From Symbiodinium natans (Eukaryota > Sar > Dinophyceae > Suessiales > Symbiodiniaceae), in assembly GCA_905221605.1 (NCBI GenBank), contig CAJNDS010000384.1, forward strand, positions 1 to 64,000: DNA of 64,000 bases. The letters run 5' to 3'. Numbering within the stretch: the stretch's first letter is position 1; each line of letters starts with the position of its first letter. The position numbers and the translations under genes were made by a program. The notes under the pieces were generated by a model. It did no database searches. It saw only the letters and a program-made list of their open reading frames with translations, and was not told the DNA's origin. This document shows positions 35,401 through 45,843 of the stretch, in pieces.

Positions 35401-36824
35401 AGCCTCGCCGGCAGTCTCCACAAGGCCTTGCGCTCAGCCAAGTCTCAACGCAAACACACTGTGGACATCAAAGTTTCTCCTGCATTGCAGTTCTGGACTG
35501 ATGGTCTAGATGCGTGATTCGGCTTCAGAGGCTACCGAAAAAAGCAGGGAAACCATCACTTCGAGCCTTCTCTCAGCAGCAGGCTTGCGCATACGAGGCC
35601 CGTTCGGCCTTTACCCGCCTTCACATGAACGTTGATGGAGGAAGCTCCACAGCTGCCAACCGCAGTCTCCACTCGCACACTTCAACAGGCGACGAATTTG
35701 CCTTGCAATGGATTGCCACGACGTTGCTTGCATCTGAAGCCAAATACCTGGCAAAAGGATGGGCTCTCGGCCTGCTTCTACAAACGGAACATTCTCAAGC
35801 TTTCGCTAACAGAAAAAGGAACTGGAAATGGTGTGCGACGACAAGACCGCCTCGCCCCACACGTGCCCAAACACCACACGGACACAGGGAGTGTCATATC
35901 GACACCGGGAATGTAATTATCGTGCGGAAGCTGCGCCTGTGCTGGTCTTCGACAAGCTCAAGCAGCTGCTCCAGAGGGCAAGGCGTGTGGTCGTAGAAGC
36001 ACACCCTGAGCATGGGCACACTCTCGGAACAAGCTTCTGAGCACTTCCCGTGCAGCCTGGTCGAGACTTCTTTGAAGCTGCTCTCATCATACCTGTCAGT
36101 GCTGAGCTGCCAAAAACAACAGCTGGTCAGCGCAACTGCGATTCGGCACTACATCTCCCGCTCGAAAGCCTTAGGTCAGATCACGAACCGGCCCTGATGC
36201 CTTCTGTCAGGCTCGCGGCAAAGGTTATACACCTGAGTTGCACTGGAGCTTCTGGAAATGCGGCGCCGTGCGACAGGAAAAGGTTTTCAATACCCCAAGC
36301 CAGCCTGCCACAAGCTGACAACCCTGCAAAAAACTCTGCGCAAAAGCGAGCACAAGATCGCGCTTATGTGCTGCGAGCGGTCGTATCTGCTAGTCAAACT
36401 ATAAGCCGGATGACAGCCCCGGGTCAAAAGAGACTCCAGAATTGCACCATGCTGCACCTACACCCGCACCTACACTGCACGGCGGCAATGCAGCACATGG
36501 ACCACAGAAAGCCATTCCTCCACCGCCCATTCTCAACTCGTTCAATCAAGATACCCGGTGATTCGGATGCTGCTGGTTCAGGAACCTTCGGACCTCTGTG
36601 GGGAATGGGAAACATGTGCGGATGGCGTTGGGCTTCAATCCCAACCATGCCTCGGAAAGGGGGTTCCGAAACTTTGCCTGACAGGCATACAGGAACCTGC
36701 CAGATCCTGCCTAGGGCTTGGAATGGTTTCACTTTTGCCCTCGACGAGCCTCCAGATCCTTGGCGGGGAAGCCCATAGCCAGGATTCGCTCGGTGATGTA
36801 GCTCAGGTCCTCCCACACGTTCAT
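32466..36824 (-). CDS. PTEN-like phosphatase/C2 protein, catalytic Cys replaced
   Basis: Fitted exons: 36,824-36,750 (ATG; DLSYITERILAMGFPAKDLE); 36,677-36,651 (AKFRNPLSE); 36,593-36,555 (VRRFLNQQHPNHR); 36,232-36,201 (VYNLCREPDR); 36,092-35,937 (YDESSF...VCFYDHTPCPLEQLLELVED); 35,652-35,567 (SINVHVKAGKGRTGLVCASL); about 35,426-35,365 (EAFGHLRL, less sure); 34,956-34,881 (QARYVHYYEQCLRER); 34,727-34,614 (VCLENVASLATFGRC); 33,034 to about 32,962 (QQELPTDLQVVLRRP); 32,580-32,466 (FWLNTGYVTREMRLRASDLD). Phases agree across the first six. Order and motifs match the PTEN phosphatase and C2 domains; such enzymes remove the 3-phosphate of PIP3 at membranes. The P-loop Cys is Val (codon at 35,624-35,622) while the general-acid Asp loop (YDH) and KAGKGRTG remain, so catalysis is not expected. 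GC donors predominate. The C-terminal end is unresolved. Confidence 0.85.
33640..33760. repeat. C-rich low-complexity tract
   Basis: Runs of C interrupted by A/T (CCCCACTCCACCCCTCC type) within the same long intron of the PTEN-like gene. The proline-rich plus-strand ORFs here are artefacts. Confidence 0.85.
34105..34318. repeat. TTTAGGG array inside a PTEN-like intron
   Basis: About 25 units, degenerate at the left edge (TTTAGGGCG, TTGAGGG) and mostly perfect to the right. It lies between the fitted exons ending at 34,614 and starting at 33,034, so it is intronic. Confidence 0.93.
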
Positions 36825-36879
36825 CGTGTCGACGGCTTGTGCAGGTTCACAAGACAGAAAGGATCGTGTTGGACATACC

Positions 36880-37071
36880 TCTTCGAGCACGCATCTTACT
36901 CTGGCCAAGGCTCCAGATCAAAACCGTTGTAAGAATAGCGTCTCCGATTCCTAGCATCCCAAGAACGGAAGAGAGAGCAACTGCTGCACTAGACTCTAGA
37001 CATGTTTGAGAGCACTGCCATTTGCCGGTATGCAGCTCTTTTGCCCCAGCACAATCTGACCCAACCGGCAC
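36880..37071 (-). CDS. Possible 5' exon with membrane segment for the PTEN-like gene
   Basis: A minus ORF encodes a hydrophobic stretch VALSSVLGMLGIGDAILTTV followed by basic KMRARR and a strong GTATGT donor near 36,880. The basic run sits where PTEN and voltage-sensing phosphatases have their lipid-binding N-terminal motif. If spliced to 36,824, the protein would be membrane anchored. The phase could not be proved. Confidence 0.3.
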
Positions 37072-37439
37072 ACGTCACTGAAGCCTATGTCAACTACACT
37101 ACTCTAGCCTCCGCAGATATCCTCAAGCACAAACATTGCTGCTGCGGCTGCTACAGGCAAGTTGCTGCGACACTGTTCGCCGTGCCAGTCTTTGACAGGC
37201 GAGCCAGCAGTGAAGAATCAAAGAAGACCTGATCATACCATAAAAGCCGTATTCACAACTGTTAAGGTTTGAGTAAGAATTGCCACGGAATGCAACTGCC
37301 GAAAACATCCCCGAACGACCTGAAAACGAAGCATCCCCCGACTCAAACCATTGCTTGGCATGGTGTGCCGTTGCGCTGCCTGGGAAGAATCAGAGCAGTC
37401 GCCTCGGAGAAGGCCATGAGGCGATTGAAAAACGACTAC

Positions 37440-37510
37440 GCAGTTTAGGGTTGAGCCGGGGTTTTGGGGCGCCTTTGGGGTTCAGAGCTTAGCGGAGTTT
37501 AGGGATGTGG
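37440..37510. repeat. Degenerate TTTAGGG remnants
   Basis: Scattered TTTAGGG, TTTGGGG and TTTAGGGATG units. Confidence 0.6.
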
Positions 37511-37747
37511 GTTAGTGTCAGAGCCCTAGAGTAGAGGCCCTAGGCGAACGCTGCTTCTGTGCCAAGATGCAAAGAGCAGCCAGTGCAGCGAATATCTTTG
37601 GAACCTAGAGGCAGTCGGGAGATCTCAGCAGTGCCAGGGTGCCGTGAACACTGCTGTAGGCCCAGATTCTCAGATCTTTCCCCCGAGAGCCCAAAACCGA
37701 AAGCCCAAGAAGATCTGATTCTGCAGCAAGGCAGGCTGGTCGAGAAC

Positions 37748-38605
37748 ATGGGCCTAAGACAGCTAGAACACAGTCCGAAAGCCAGCCATCTGCAGGCAAG
37801 CGGCGAGTATCCGCCCTCTTCCTCCAAGACCACGAAAACAAGCACCAGCAGGGAGCCTACATTCGTCAGGCACACCCACATCTTTGTCATGCACCTTCAG
37901 GTGACCCATGGAAGAAGAATCTGGAGACTCATCACGTCATCTGCTGCTGATTTGGTAGAACAGGAGATGGGGCGAGACCTTTCCATAAAGAGTTTGGCAG
38001 AGTTGACCCCAAGGACCCAACTTGAACCTAAGCCACCTCACTCAGGGCAAAGAGACTGGCCTGCCAACTTCAAGACGCTCAAGGCGACTTCTGCTCGCAC
38101 CTTGGGGATTCCGGGGCTCAGGCTTCTCATGGGTTGCGGCCCGGGGTTGAAGGAGAGTTGGAGGAGAGTTGGAGGTTCTGCCATAGCGGTTGAGGGAAGG
38201 TCGCGAGGTCACAGGGTGCTCAAAGCGCTCTTGCAGAACGGGCCCAACAATCAGATGCCCAACAGACGTCATCCAACGTCATCCACACACCACGAGTCCT
38301 GCACAATTGGCCGACCAAAACACCGCGAAGCCGAGATGCGCAGGAGAGCATCCAGAACTTGTAGGATCCGAAGACGACTGCAGGAATGTCAGGAGAAGAT
38401 CTTATCATGCGATCTAGCTCCTATCCAGCAAAGGCGTCGCTGGTATGTGAAATCCAGACAAGAACCGCATGGTCTTAACCCTGTCAACAGCTCAGCGCAC
38501 TGCTGGCAGGCACGAATCCCTCTTCGATCGTATGCCATAGGACGAGTACCAACCTTGGAACTAGCCTGGTTGACCCCGGGCAGACCGGTGTGGACATGCG
38601 ATTGA
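37748..38605 (+). CDS. Longest ORF in the window, doubtful
   Basis: 285 codons from ATG at 37,748, open upstream to 37,559 (348 codons). It is rich in Arg, Ser, Pro and Gln with no hydrophobic core or recognisable motif. Other frames are also stop-poor here (minus 116 and 78 codons), so composition may explain the length. It could be an intronless retroposed gene or chance. Confidence 0.3.
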   Translation: MGLRQLEHSPKASHLQASGEYPPSSSKTTKTSTSREPTFVRHTHIFVMHLQVTHGRRIWRLITSSAADLVEQEMGRDLSIKSLAELTPRTQLEPKPPHSGQRDWPANFKTLKATSARTLGIPGLRLLMGCGPGLKESWRRVGGSAIAVEGRSRGHRVLKALLQNGPNNQMPNRRHPTSSTHHESCTIGRPKHREAEMRRRASRTCRIRRRLQECQEKILSCDLAPIQQRRRWYVKSRQEPHGLNPVNSSAHCWQARIPLRSYAIGRVPTLELAWLTPGRPVWTCD

Positions 38606-38769
38606 CAAATGGTGGTGTGCAAGATTTGCAAGAGCTACGGGACAAAATCGGCACCCTTCTCCAGACTGTGCTAGAACAAGCACGTCTGAATGCTGCTTAA
38701 CAGCGCCTGAGTGCTGCTTAGCCGTTCGCACACATGCCTTGTGCGTTTACACCTTCTTTCACCTGGCTG

Positions 38770-39290
38770 TCAATCACATTGCCTACGGTCTGATAAGCAA
38801 GCCCCTGAAATGCCAGAAGGCCCTTGATGGTCGTGAGTTATTGGTGGCCATTCTTGACAGGCGTACAAGATACATCGTACTGTGGGCACTCGGCTTCCCA
38901 GTGAAATGCTGACGCCGCAGTGGATACTGGCTAGGAGCGCGTAGTTGTAGTCGTTTGTATTCATGGTTGTGGCGGCAGCAGTAGCAGCGGCAACACCACC
39001 ACCAGAATCAGCAGCAGTATGTATGAGTGTTGGAGGGTCCGGCTGGTTTTTCTGTGGAAAGAAGGTAGGCTGCACGTACGGCCCCGCCTCGGCAAGCGGC
39101 GACGTAGATGTTGTGGGCGATGGCCTCAGAGAAGTAAAGCTTTCCGCGATGTTGCGCAAAAATCGGAATGTCAGCGCCGTTGAGACATTGACGGAAGAGA
39201 CATGCTCTGATCCCTGTGGCCGCCAATGAAAGCGCCCCATGATTCCAAAGGCATCCTACAGGAGTCCATGCCTCTGATGTCAACCTCCAA
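38770..39290 (-). other. Ambiguous coding region
   Basis: Three frames are open over 39,000-39,240. The minus frame with ADIPIFAQHRGKLYFSEAIA looks most protein-like, but the plus frame (DVDVVGDGLREVKLSAMLRK) is also plausible. A short (CAG)n/(CAC)n tract lies at 38,968-39,020. Confidence 0.25.
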
Positions 39291-39540
39291 GCCCTTGAGA
39301 ACCGAACTTTTGCATCTCAGCGCGGATGTCTAAGGATTAGGCAACCAGAAGGTTGACAATCGCAGCATCCTGAACAAGGGCAAGCTCAACGCGGAGAGAG
39401 AGGTCTTTTTTGGGGGGATAGGAATTGGGCCGCGCCCTCAAACCTGCAACCCCCTCCCCCCCCCCCCACGGCGTCCATGAAAGGAAGCTGCTGCAGGCCG
39501 AAAGCCGCCACCGCGAAGCATGCGTTGAACAAGCTCAGGA

Positions 39541-40248
39541 TCCTCAGGCTTCAGGACTGCTCCCAAGCTGTTGAAACCTTTCTTTTCTCACGCAGGGCTC
39601 CCTACAAAATGGAAGCTCACTGTATACAAATCTATCATATTATCCAGATTGTCCTATGCCATGGAGCCCTGTTATTTGACACCGGCCAGTACTAGTAGAT
39701 TGAATACGGTTCATTTTCAGACTCTGCGACGGGTATTCGGGATTAAATCGTCGTATTACCACCGGGTTATTCAGCCATCAGACGCTCCTTGCTCAAATGA
39801 ACACCTTGCTCGACTGGCGAATCAGTACACGTCAGTCCCTACGCCGTCGCAGGCTGTGTCTTGTCGGAGATTAAAGCTGTTGGACCATATTTTGCGTCAT
39901 CCTGACTCACATGAGTTTACAGCGACGTTTAACCAAGCTAGGGCGTATAGAACGGTTCGGGGGAAGAATCGACGTGGACGGCCCCAAGTCCATTGGGCAG
40001 AGGTGGCAATGACCGAAGCACAGATACGGTTACGACATCAAGATACGGATAGTGTTCCCCCATTAGCAGACATTGGAAACCAGTATTGGATGACTCCATC
40101 TACTAGAGTGGTCAAAGAGGTACACCATTCCCGGCATGTACCGTGGATGGATAACACATTGATTCTTCGGCGAGTGAACCCTGTAGCGCAAGATAGGAAT
40201 AGTTGGAAGCGTTTTCTTGCGCAGCCTCGACAGGTAGCATCGGCCTGA
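39541..40248 (+). mobile_element. LINE reverse transcriptase, 3' fragment
   Basis: An open frame (no ATG required; stop at 40,248) encodes the region after the catalytic core of a non-LTR retrotransposon reverse transcriptase. It has KLTVYKSIILSRLSYAMEPC (K-x-x-V-Y...S-x-L-x-Y...E), LRRVFGI, RRLKLLDHILRHPD (the R-R-L...H-x-L-R-H motif), RRGRPQVHWAEVA and a final RNSWKRFL. The polymerase FADD part and the endonuclease are absent upstream, so the copy is 5' truncated. It lies opposite to the minus-strand genes. The frame is intact over about 230 codons, so insertion may be fairly recent. Confidence 0.8.
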
Positions 40249-40329
40249 AACTGCCAAGGTTGATGGGCAAACTGACAGTTGCCTTGCACTAGGAAAAAAA
40301 ACGACATCCGAGTCACGCAAGCAACACTA

Positions 40330-40530
40330 AAGCCGGATCGCTCGTGATCCACGTCTCCTGAAGTCCAGGACGGGCACTGGCTTTGGCATTGTCTCCCTCA
40401 ACCAGGCTGAGATTGACAGTGGGGCTTTTGGCGCTCGGGTACGCACGTGAGTACTGGCGGACCAGCGTCCTGAACCTCGACCTCAAAGGCATCCTCATCA
40501 TCTTCGTCCTCTCGCATGCAGCTGCCACTG
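40330..40530 (-). CDS. Possible exons with acidic stretch
   Basis: The minus strand encodes MREDEDDEDAFEVEVQDAG (about 40,518-40,460), and in another frame SPTVNLSLVEGDNAKASARP (about 40,425-40,365). Both look like exon pieces of a minus gene; no family. Confidence 0.3.
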
Positions 40531-40559
40531 CATGTAGCTTCTGTCAGCCCATTGAATCA

Positions 40560-41740
40560 AGCAGATGATGAACCAATTCTCGGACGGACTGGTCTGCGAG
40601 CCTTACCAAATATGAACGCATCTCGTTACAACTCCCGCCCACACATTCTGCCTTCGTGCCCTTGTCCTCCTCTAATTGCAGGTCGGAAGATGTGCAGCAA
40701 CAGTGCGAGACCCACGGTCGCATGTCACATGCATGAGCAATGGGGAAAAGATGGAGACACACCTACCGTTGGTTCTCTGATCGCATGCTGCCGTTCTCCA
40801 GGAAAATCAGTGCTTGGTGGGTGCTGCCTTATGGCCATAAGTGGGTTGAAGAGTGTTCTGTGAGCCAGCAGCTGCCTCGAAAGCACAAAGGCTCCCCATG
40901 CTCTCTGGGAATGTCTTGGTAACTGCCTGGAAGCCAACTGCAAGCCAATGATCAACTGAGCAAAGGCAGAAAACACTGCACAACGTTGCACACAACCTCT
41001 CAGATTCCTGCTCGAATCTCATCTGTTGTGATGCCTGACAGCGCCAGGTGGTGGTTCTGAGGCGAGTGAAGGCATACGGGTGGGTTTCACATCCAGCAGT
41101 TTCCATTTCTAGTGTTGCACGTCGGCGAGTCGCATCCACAGCACGGCCATGCCTTCCCAATTTCAACCTCACTACGAAGCCAGCTCTTTTACTTCAATCA
41201 GGCACCAAAACCCTTCTGCAGAACCCCATGATGGCTTCGGGGTTTCAACATTTAGACGCTCTTCGTCGGGTTTGCCTGTCGCATCCTCCTTTGATGGCCG
41301 CAGGAGTGAGGGTGTGCCTCCACATCAAAATCATCAAAAGACTTTGTCAGGCTAAGTGCAGCCTACACATCACATCAAAGGACTTTCTCAGCCTAAGGGC
41401 CTTGCAGATTGAAATACCCAACCGGGTGTGAGACCAAAGAGCAACCCAACCCGCACCTCTTCAATACGACGAAGGCAATTCATGAAAAATGCCTAGCCAT
41501 TGCACGTCAGGCACTTTTTTTGACGAACGCCGATTCGATCCTGCAAAGCCTTCAATCAACTGCACTCTTTGGCCACAGACTTCAGTGGCTTCAAGCTAAG
41601 GTCGGCGTTTTCAGAATGCCTCGCACGCACCATCTGCTGTGGGATCCCTTGTGCTGCTAATTGCTGCCTACAACATCAAACGAAATCGGGTCGCCCCTCT
41701 CAGCTCTTCGGCAAAGCTCTGCAACCTGCAGCGAAGGAAG
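40560..41740. other. No gene defined
   Basis: Overlapping ORFs on both strands up to 127 codons, none with recognisable motifs or clear splice borders. Confidence 0.35.
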
Positions 41741-41748
41741 CCCTAAAC

Positions 41749-41793
41749 GCAAAACCCTGAACCCTAAACCCTAAACCCTAAACCCTAAACCTC
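41749..41793. repeat. CCCTAAA array
   Basis: Five to six CCCTAAA/CCCTGAA units, so the array runs opposite to the TTTAGGG arrays on the plus strand. Confidence 0.9.
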
Positions 41794-41799
41794 TCTCTC

Positions 41800-43290
41800 A
41801 CGTGGAGCTTCTGGACCTCTGGCCTCTCTGGCAGCGAACTCTTTTCCATGCGCCAGCACTCAGGCCAGTCGGCATGCGACCGTGGCCGTAGCACCAGAGT
41901 TCGGTCGAAAGATGAAGTCTTACATGGTCACTTCTCTAAGTTGTGGTCCTTTTTTGGGTGATAAAAACACACAAAGATAAAGATACGAGGTGTACATGTG
42001 TACAGGGGCCGCCTGATAACAGTAGCCCTAAGAGGGACCATCATTTAGAGAACTCACCACATGTCCTACGCAAGACTTACCAAGATTTCCTGTCAACAGT
42101 CGTGGTTTACCATCTTGGGAAGTCTACTTACGTCAAACCGTACCCATTTTGGGTCAGTCAGTGGTGCGGAATCAGACATCCAGCTGCAATACGCTTACTC
42201 CAATGGGCTACATGCCTCAGAAGATCACCTCCTCGAGAGGTGCTTCGAATTGGCGCAAGTGGTCGATCGTCAGTCGGCAGCTGGCTTCGTTGGAGGGAAG
42301 CCCCAATTCGACATCCACGTTTTCGGACTCTGGCAATGCACTCCAGCTGCCACTTCCTTATCTCTTCGGATGTGGCCCTTCTCTGCTTCGCTAGCCTTGC
42401 TCAGCCTTGCAACACAACTCCCTTTCATAAACACCGAGCAGCCCTGCATCAGGAGCCCCGGCGCGCTCGTCTGGAAGCATTGAGGGTGTGCTTTGAACGT
42501 TTGGTTCAGTTGGGCAGGTGAGAAGAAGACTGCGTTCAAGCGATTCTGGCATGTCTGTGTGAAGACGCTTAGGAAGACCCGCTTGTAACGGTAAATCTCA
42601 GAAACCACTTCTTTCGTCGCAAACCTACACTCCACCAGTGGGCACCCATCGGAGCCTCTCGATCCAAAATCAGCTGGCCCAGGGCCTGGATCTTGTTCCT
42701 GGGTGCGGCATCAACACCAGCCTCTCAGCGTACAAGAGGCCTTCTTATCAGCTACTCTCCTCACGCTTTGACCAAGCGGCTCGAAGCTTAACTGCCCGAT
42801 GGCAGAAATAACTCGGCGAAGTCGCAACTCCTGTCAAGCTCAAAGCACAATACATTACAATACCAAACCATGGCAGAATTCATGATTTACGATTTGGGAA
42901 CAGCAGCCCTTGAGGAAGCACGATGCATACTGATGCCCGAACCTTTCGTGCTGCATGAATATCGCAACTGCTTGACCGAATCGAATGCTTTTCCCGTTTG
43001 CCTTTGCACGGGCCTGAAAAAAACTTTCTTTTGTTTGCGGCACCGGAATGTTGTGTGTGTGTGTGCGTGTGTGTAACGAAGGCAATGGCATTGTCAGCAA
43101 GGCAGCAACTTGGAGCGCAGGATTTCGCAGCCTCGTTGGGATCGTAGCACCGGGCAATGGACAGGTCCTCGATGACACATCGATACTGGAATTACTGGAC
43201 TGTCGTCTCGCAAGCAACCTCTTGACATCTAGCAGAGCAGCAACACTCGCCGAGATTCGAATCGGGCAAGCTTCTCCAAGGCTGACTTGC
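41800..43290. other. No gene defined
   Basis: ORFs up to 192 codons overlap in several frames without family resemblance. A possible inverted pair GGTCCTTTTTTGGG / CCCTAAGAGGGACC occurs at 41,946 and 42,026. A short (TG)n tract lies at 43,050-43,073. Confidence 0.35.
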
Positions 43291-43378
43291 TAAATGGAAA
43301 AACCTGAGATTTGGTTTGCAATGTCAAGGCCCCTAGATCCTTCAGACTCGGCAACCCACCCCCAAAGGCACACAGCAA

Positions 43379-43966
43379 TTGGAGAGCAACATCCAACTGC
43401 AACTCGAACGATGGCAGCGCATTGCTGTCAGAGAGTGCGACAGAGAGACCACCAGCCGTGTAAGAGCAGCTTGCAAAGGCCTCAGAGCCAGTGCGGGTCA
43501 TTCGGGATGCTTCAGGTGTTTCTTGTTGGGATGGGGCCCTGGAGAAGTGCTACTCGCCTTCTCGAAACATTCATAGACGCATGTCTTGCTGCAGGCCGAG
43601 AGGCATGAAGGAGAGGAGGACGCAGAGCTCCCAGGCACACCAGAGCCGGGAGGGGTACGAACTTCCACAAAGGACCAACACCTTGCCTCAGCTGCTTTAT
43701 CGTTCCAGCACAGTGCTCTCACGACGGCATTGGCTCTGCTCTACACTTATGCCCAGCAGCTACAGGCCATGACGTTCACAGGTAGCACGCGCAGTCCATC
43801 TTCGACGCTGCTCTGGTCGATGCAGAACCTGGGCTTTGTGATTGGATGTGATGACGCTAGAGCGGCGCAGGATACAGGGAAACGAGCAGCACAGCGGCAG
43901 AACAACATGCGCGCACAAATTCAGCAGGATGCCGATTATGGCCACAAGAAGGAAATACCAGCATGA
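43379..43966 (+). CDS. Putative plus-strand coiled-coil protein exons
   Basis: The plus strand encodes LESNIQLQLERWQRIAVREC with a charged continuation (43,379 to about 43,470). Then, after GCTGCAG at about 43,591, comes a frame with AERHEGEEDAELPGTPEPGG and later AQDTGKRAAQRQNNMRAQIQ, ending HKKEIPA at a stop at 43,966. Helical, charged and Gln-rich. The two parts need one intron. No family was recognised. It would run against the main gene direction. Confidence 0.35.
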
Positions 43967-44300
43967 GCCGCCCCCCTAGCAACTCGACGACAGAAAGTCC
44001 ACGGAATGCCACAAGGACCCACACAAGGGAAGCAAGCGGTCACAACAAAGACTGTGGACGGGAATCATGCTGGAACGAATGGAGAAAGTCCTTGGGGGGG
44101 TGGAGGAGACAGGGAATGGGAGAGGGGGATGGGGAGTGGGAGGGGATCACCGGTTCAAAGTGCCTTCCGGGTGAAAAGCAAAAGGACAAGGACCGTGAAC
44201 AGAACGAAACTGCGGAGACACTGCCAGTCGACATTCCGAGCCGAGTTCGACTCATTGACCTCCAGATATTTAAAAGGAGTCGGCAAGGCAGCCGAGACAC

Positions 44301-45139
44301 TTGTCCACCCAAAATGTCGGGTACCGGCCATGCCGCACATGAAACTCCTCGGCGAGGAAGTGGAGTGCTCGAAACTTTCGATGGCTGTTGTCACTCCAGG
44401 AGTGTGACACGAAGAAGTCGATTACCTCGCCCCCAGCCACCGGCCGGGAAAGCCTGAGTCTTGGTTCCGTTCCAGTGGGCAAAGGCTGTATTTTCAGATC
44501 TTTCTTGCCCTACCGAGGTGACACTCTAGATTGCTGGGCTTGGCGCTGCATCTAGTCACATCTAGTCACATCGAACCCCCAGAGCTCCCATTCGCAAGCC
44601 TGGCAACTGGAAGCCGGGTCCAGCATTTTGGCTCCACAGCTCTTCGCTTTGGCTTTGCCAGTCCATGCAGCGCAGGTTCTTGCGGCCCAGCTCCAGCAGC
44701 TGTGGCCACGGAATGACCTTCGCAAAGCTAGTTGGAAAAAGTTTGCAGCACGGATTGGACAAACCTGACCATCTTGCACGGAGCAGCCAAGCTACCTGCT
44801 GCCGCCGATCCACCTTTACAGATCTGTGCTCGCCGATCTCGGGCTTGACCCAAAACACACTCCCATCCTTCGAGACTTGCACTACCCGGCCTTTCACGAA
44901 ATCAGGTCTGGCACTCATATCCATCTCCGGCATCATCGATGCCGGGGTGGCCGCTGAGCACAGTGAGTCTATTGAGCTGAGCTTGGACCCCAGGGATGCG
45001 GAGAGGTCGAACGGGCGCGGTGTGTTACCATTGAAGGTATTCTCCGGGACGGTCTCCGTTTCCAGAGCATGCTGCCGCAGCCACCATGGCTGCCCTCTCC
45101 TGCAAGAGGTTCTGCATGGTATCCGAAAGCATGGCACAG
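44301..45139 (-). CDS. Gene with a TIR-like domain exon
   Basis: Exon 45,139-45,029 (AMLSDTMQNLLQERAAMVAA) ends at a consensus GTAACA donor. An exon of about 44,950-44,796 (FVKGRVVQVSKDGSVFWVKP, beta-rich) ends at GTAGCT. An exon from 44,717 (VIPWPQLLELGRKNLRCMDW) follows a GCGAAG acceptor. Exon 44,454-44,301 encodes GGEVIDFFVSHSWSDNSHRK, RHGRYPTFWVDK, and ends at a GT donor. The F-V-S-H-S-W-x-D...W-x-D-K pattern is the start of a TIR-like domain common in alveolate and oomycete proteins; TIR domains act in signalling or NAD cleavage. The expected next motif was not found downstream. Joining of the exons is inferred from order and splice signals. Confidence 0.5.
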
Positions 45140-45399
45140 CTAGGCAACGAGAGGAACCTCTTAAAAAAAAAAGAAAGGCAGAGAATTTTGCCATTTCTCA
45201 GCCGGCGTCTGAACAAAGTAGGAATCCAAAAGCATGGCCATGAAGGCCCCGCTTTGCAGCTGACGACTTCGGCTGTGCTCAAACTTGTCGCCCAAGGCTT
45301 TGAAGAGCCGCCGTCGACCGACAATCGAAACCTGTTTACGTGCAGGGGGTTCTTCAGAAAGCTGGTCCGTCCCTTCTTCCCTTGGGGGGGGGGGTTACT

Positions 45400-45470
45400 A
45401 ATTACTACTAACATTAATATTTGTATCAATATTTTGATTTTCTCTTATTTTTATTGTTATGGGGTCCTTC
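45400..45470. repeat. AT-rich island
   Basis: A short AT-rich stretch with ATTAATATT repeats after a poly-G tract. Confidence 0.75.
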
Positions 45471-45584
45471 CGTACCAGGGATTCCATTGCAAAGGCAAAG
45501 TTCCAGGCCCGCGCACATCAGCCGAGCCACGCCAAGAAGGGGTAGCAGCGTGGCAGCAGACATGGCCACCTGAAGCTCACGGAA

Positions 45585-45715
45585 TAATACTAATAATAAT
45601 AATGATAATAAAACTAACAAAAATACTAATCATCATCAGAATAACAATAATAGTACCAACAACAATACTAGGCATAATAATCATGATAATAAGAATAAGG
45701 TCTCTTCTTTGTCTA
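45585..45715. repeat. AT-rich island (AATAATAATGATAATAA)
   Basis: About 130 bases of AATAAT/GATAAT repeats. The plus ORF with a run of isoleucines is an artefact. Confidence 0.88.
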
Positions 45716-45843
45716 AGATAGGCCATAAGTGCAAACGGAGGACAGCTGCCACGATGGCAATGTCAACTTGTCGGCCAACTTCCCATTGCCTCGACAGGTC
45801 CGAAACTGCTCGGGGTGGCATTTCGGGATTTACGAGACTAGTA

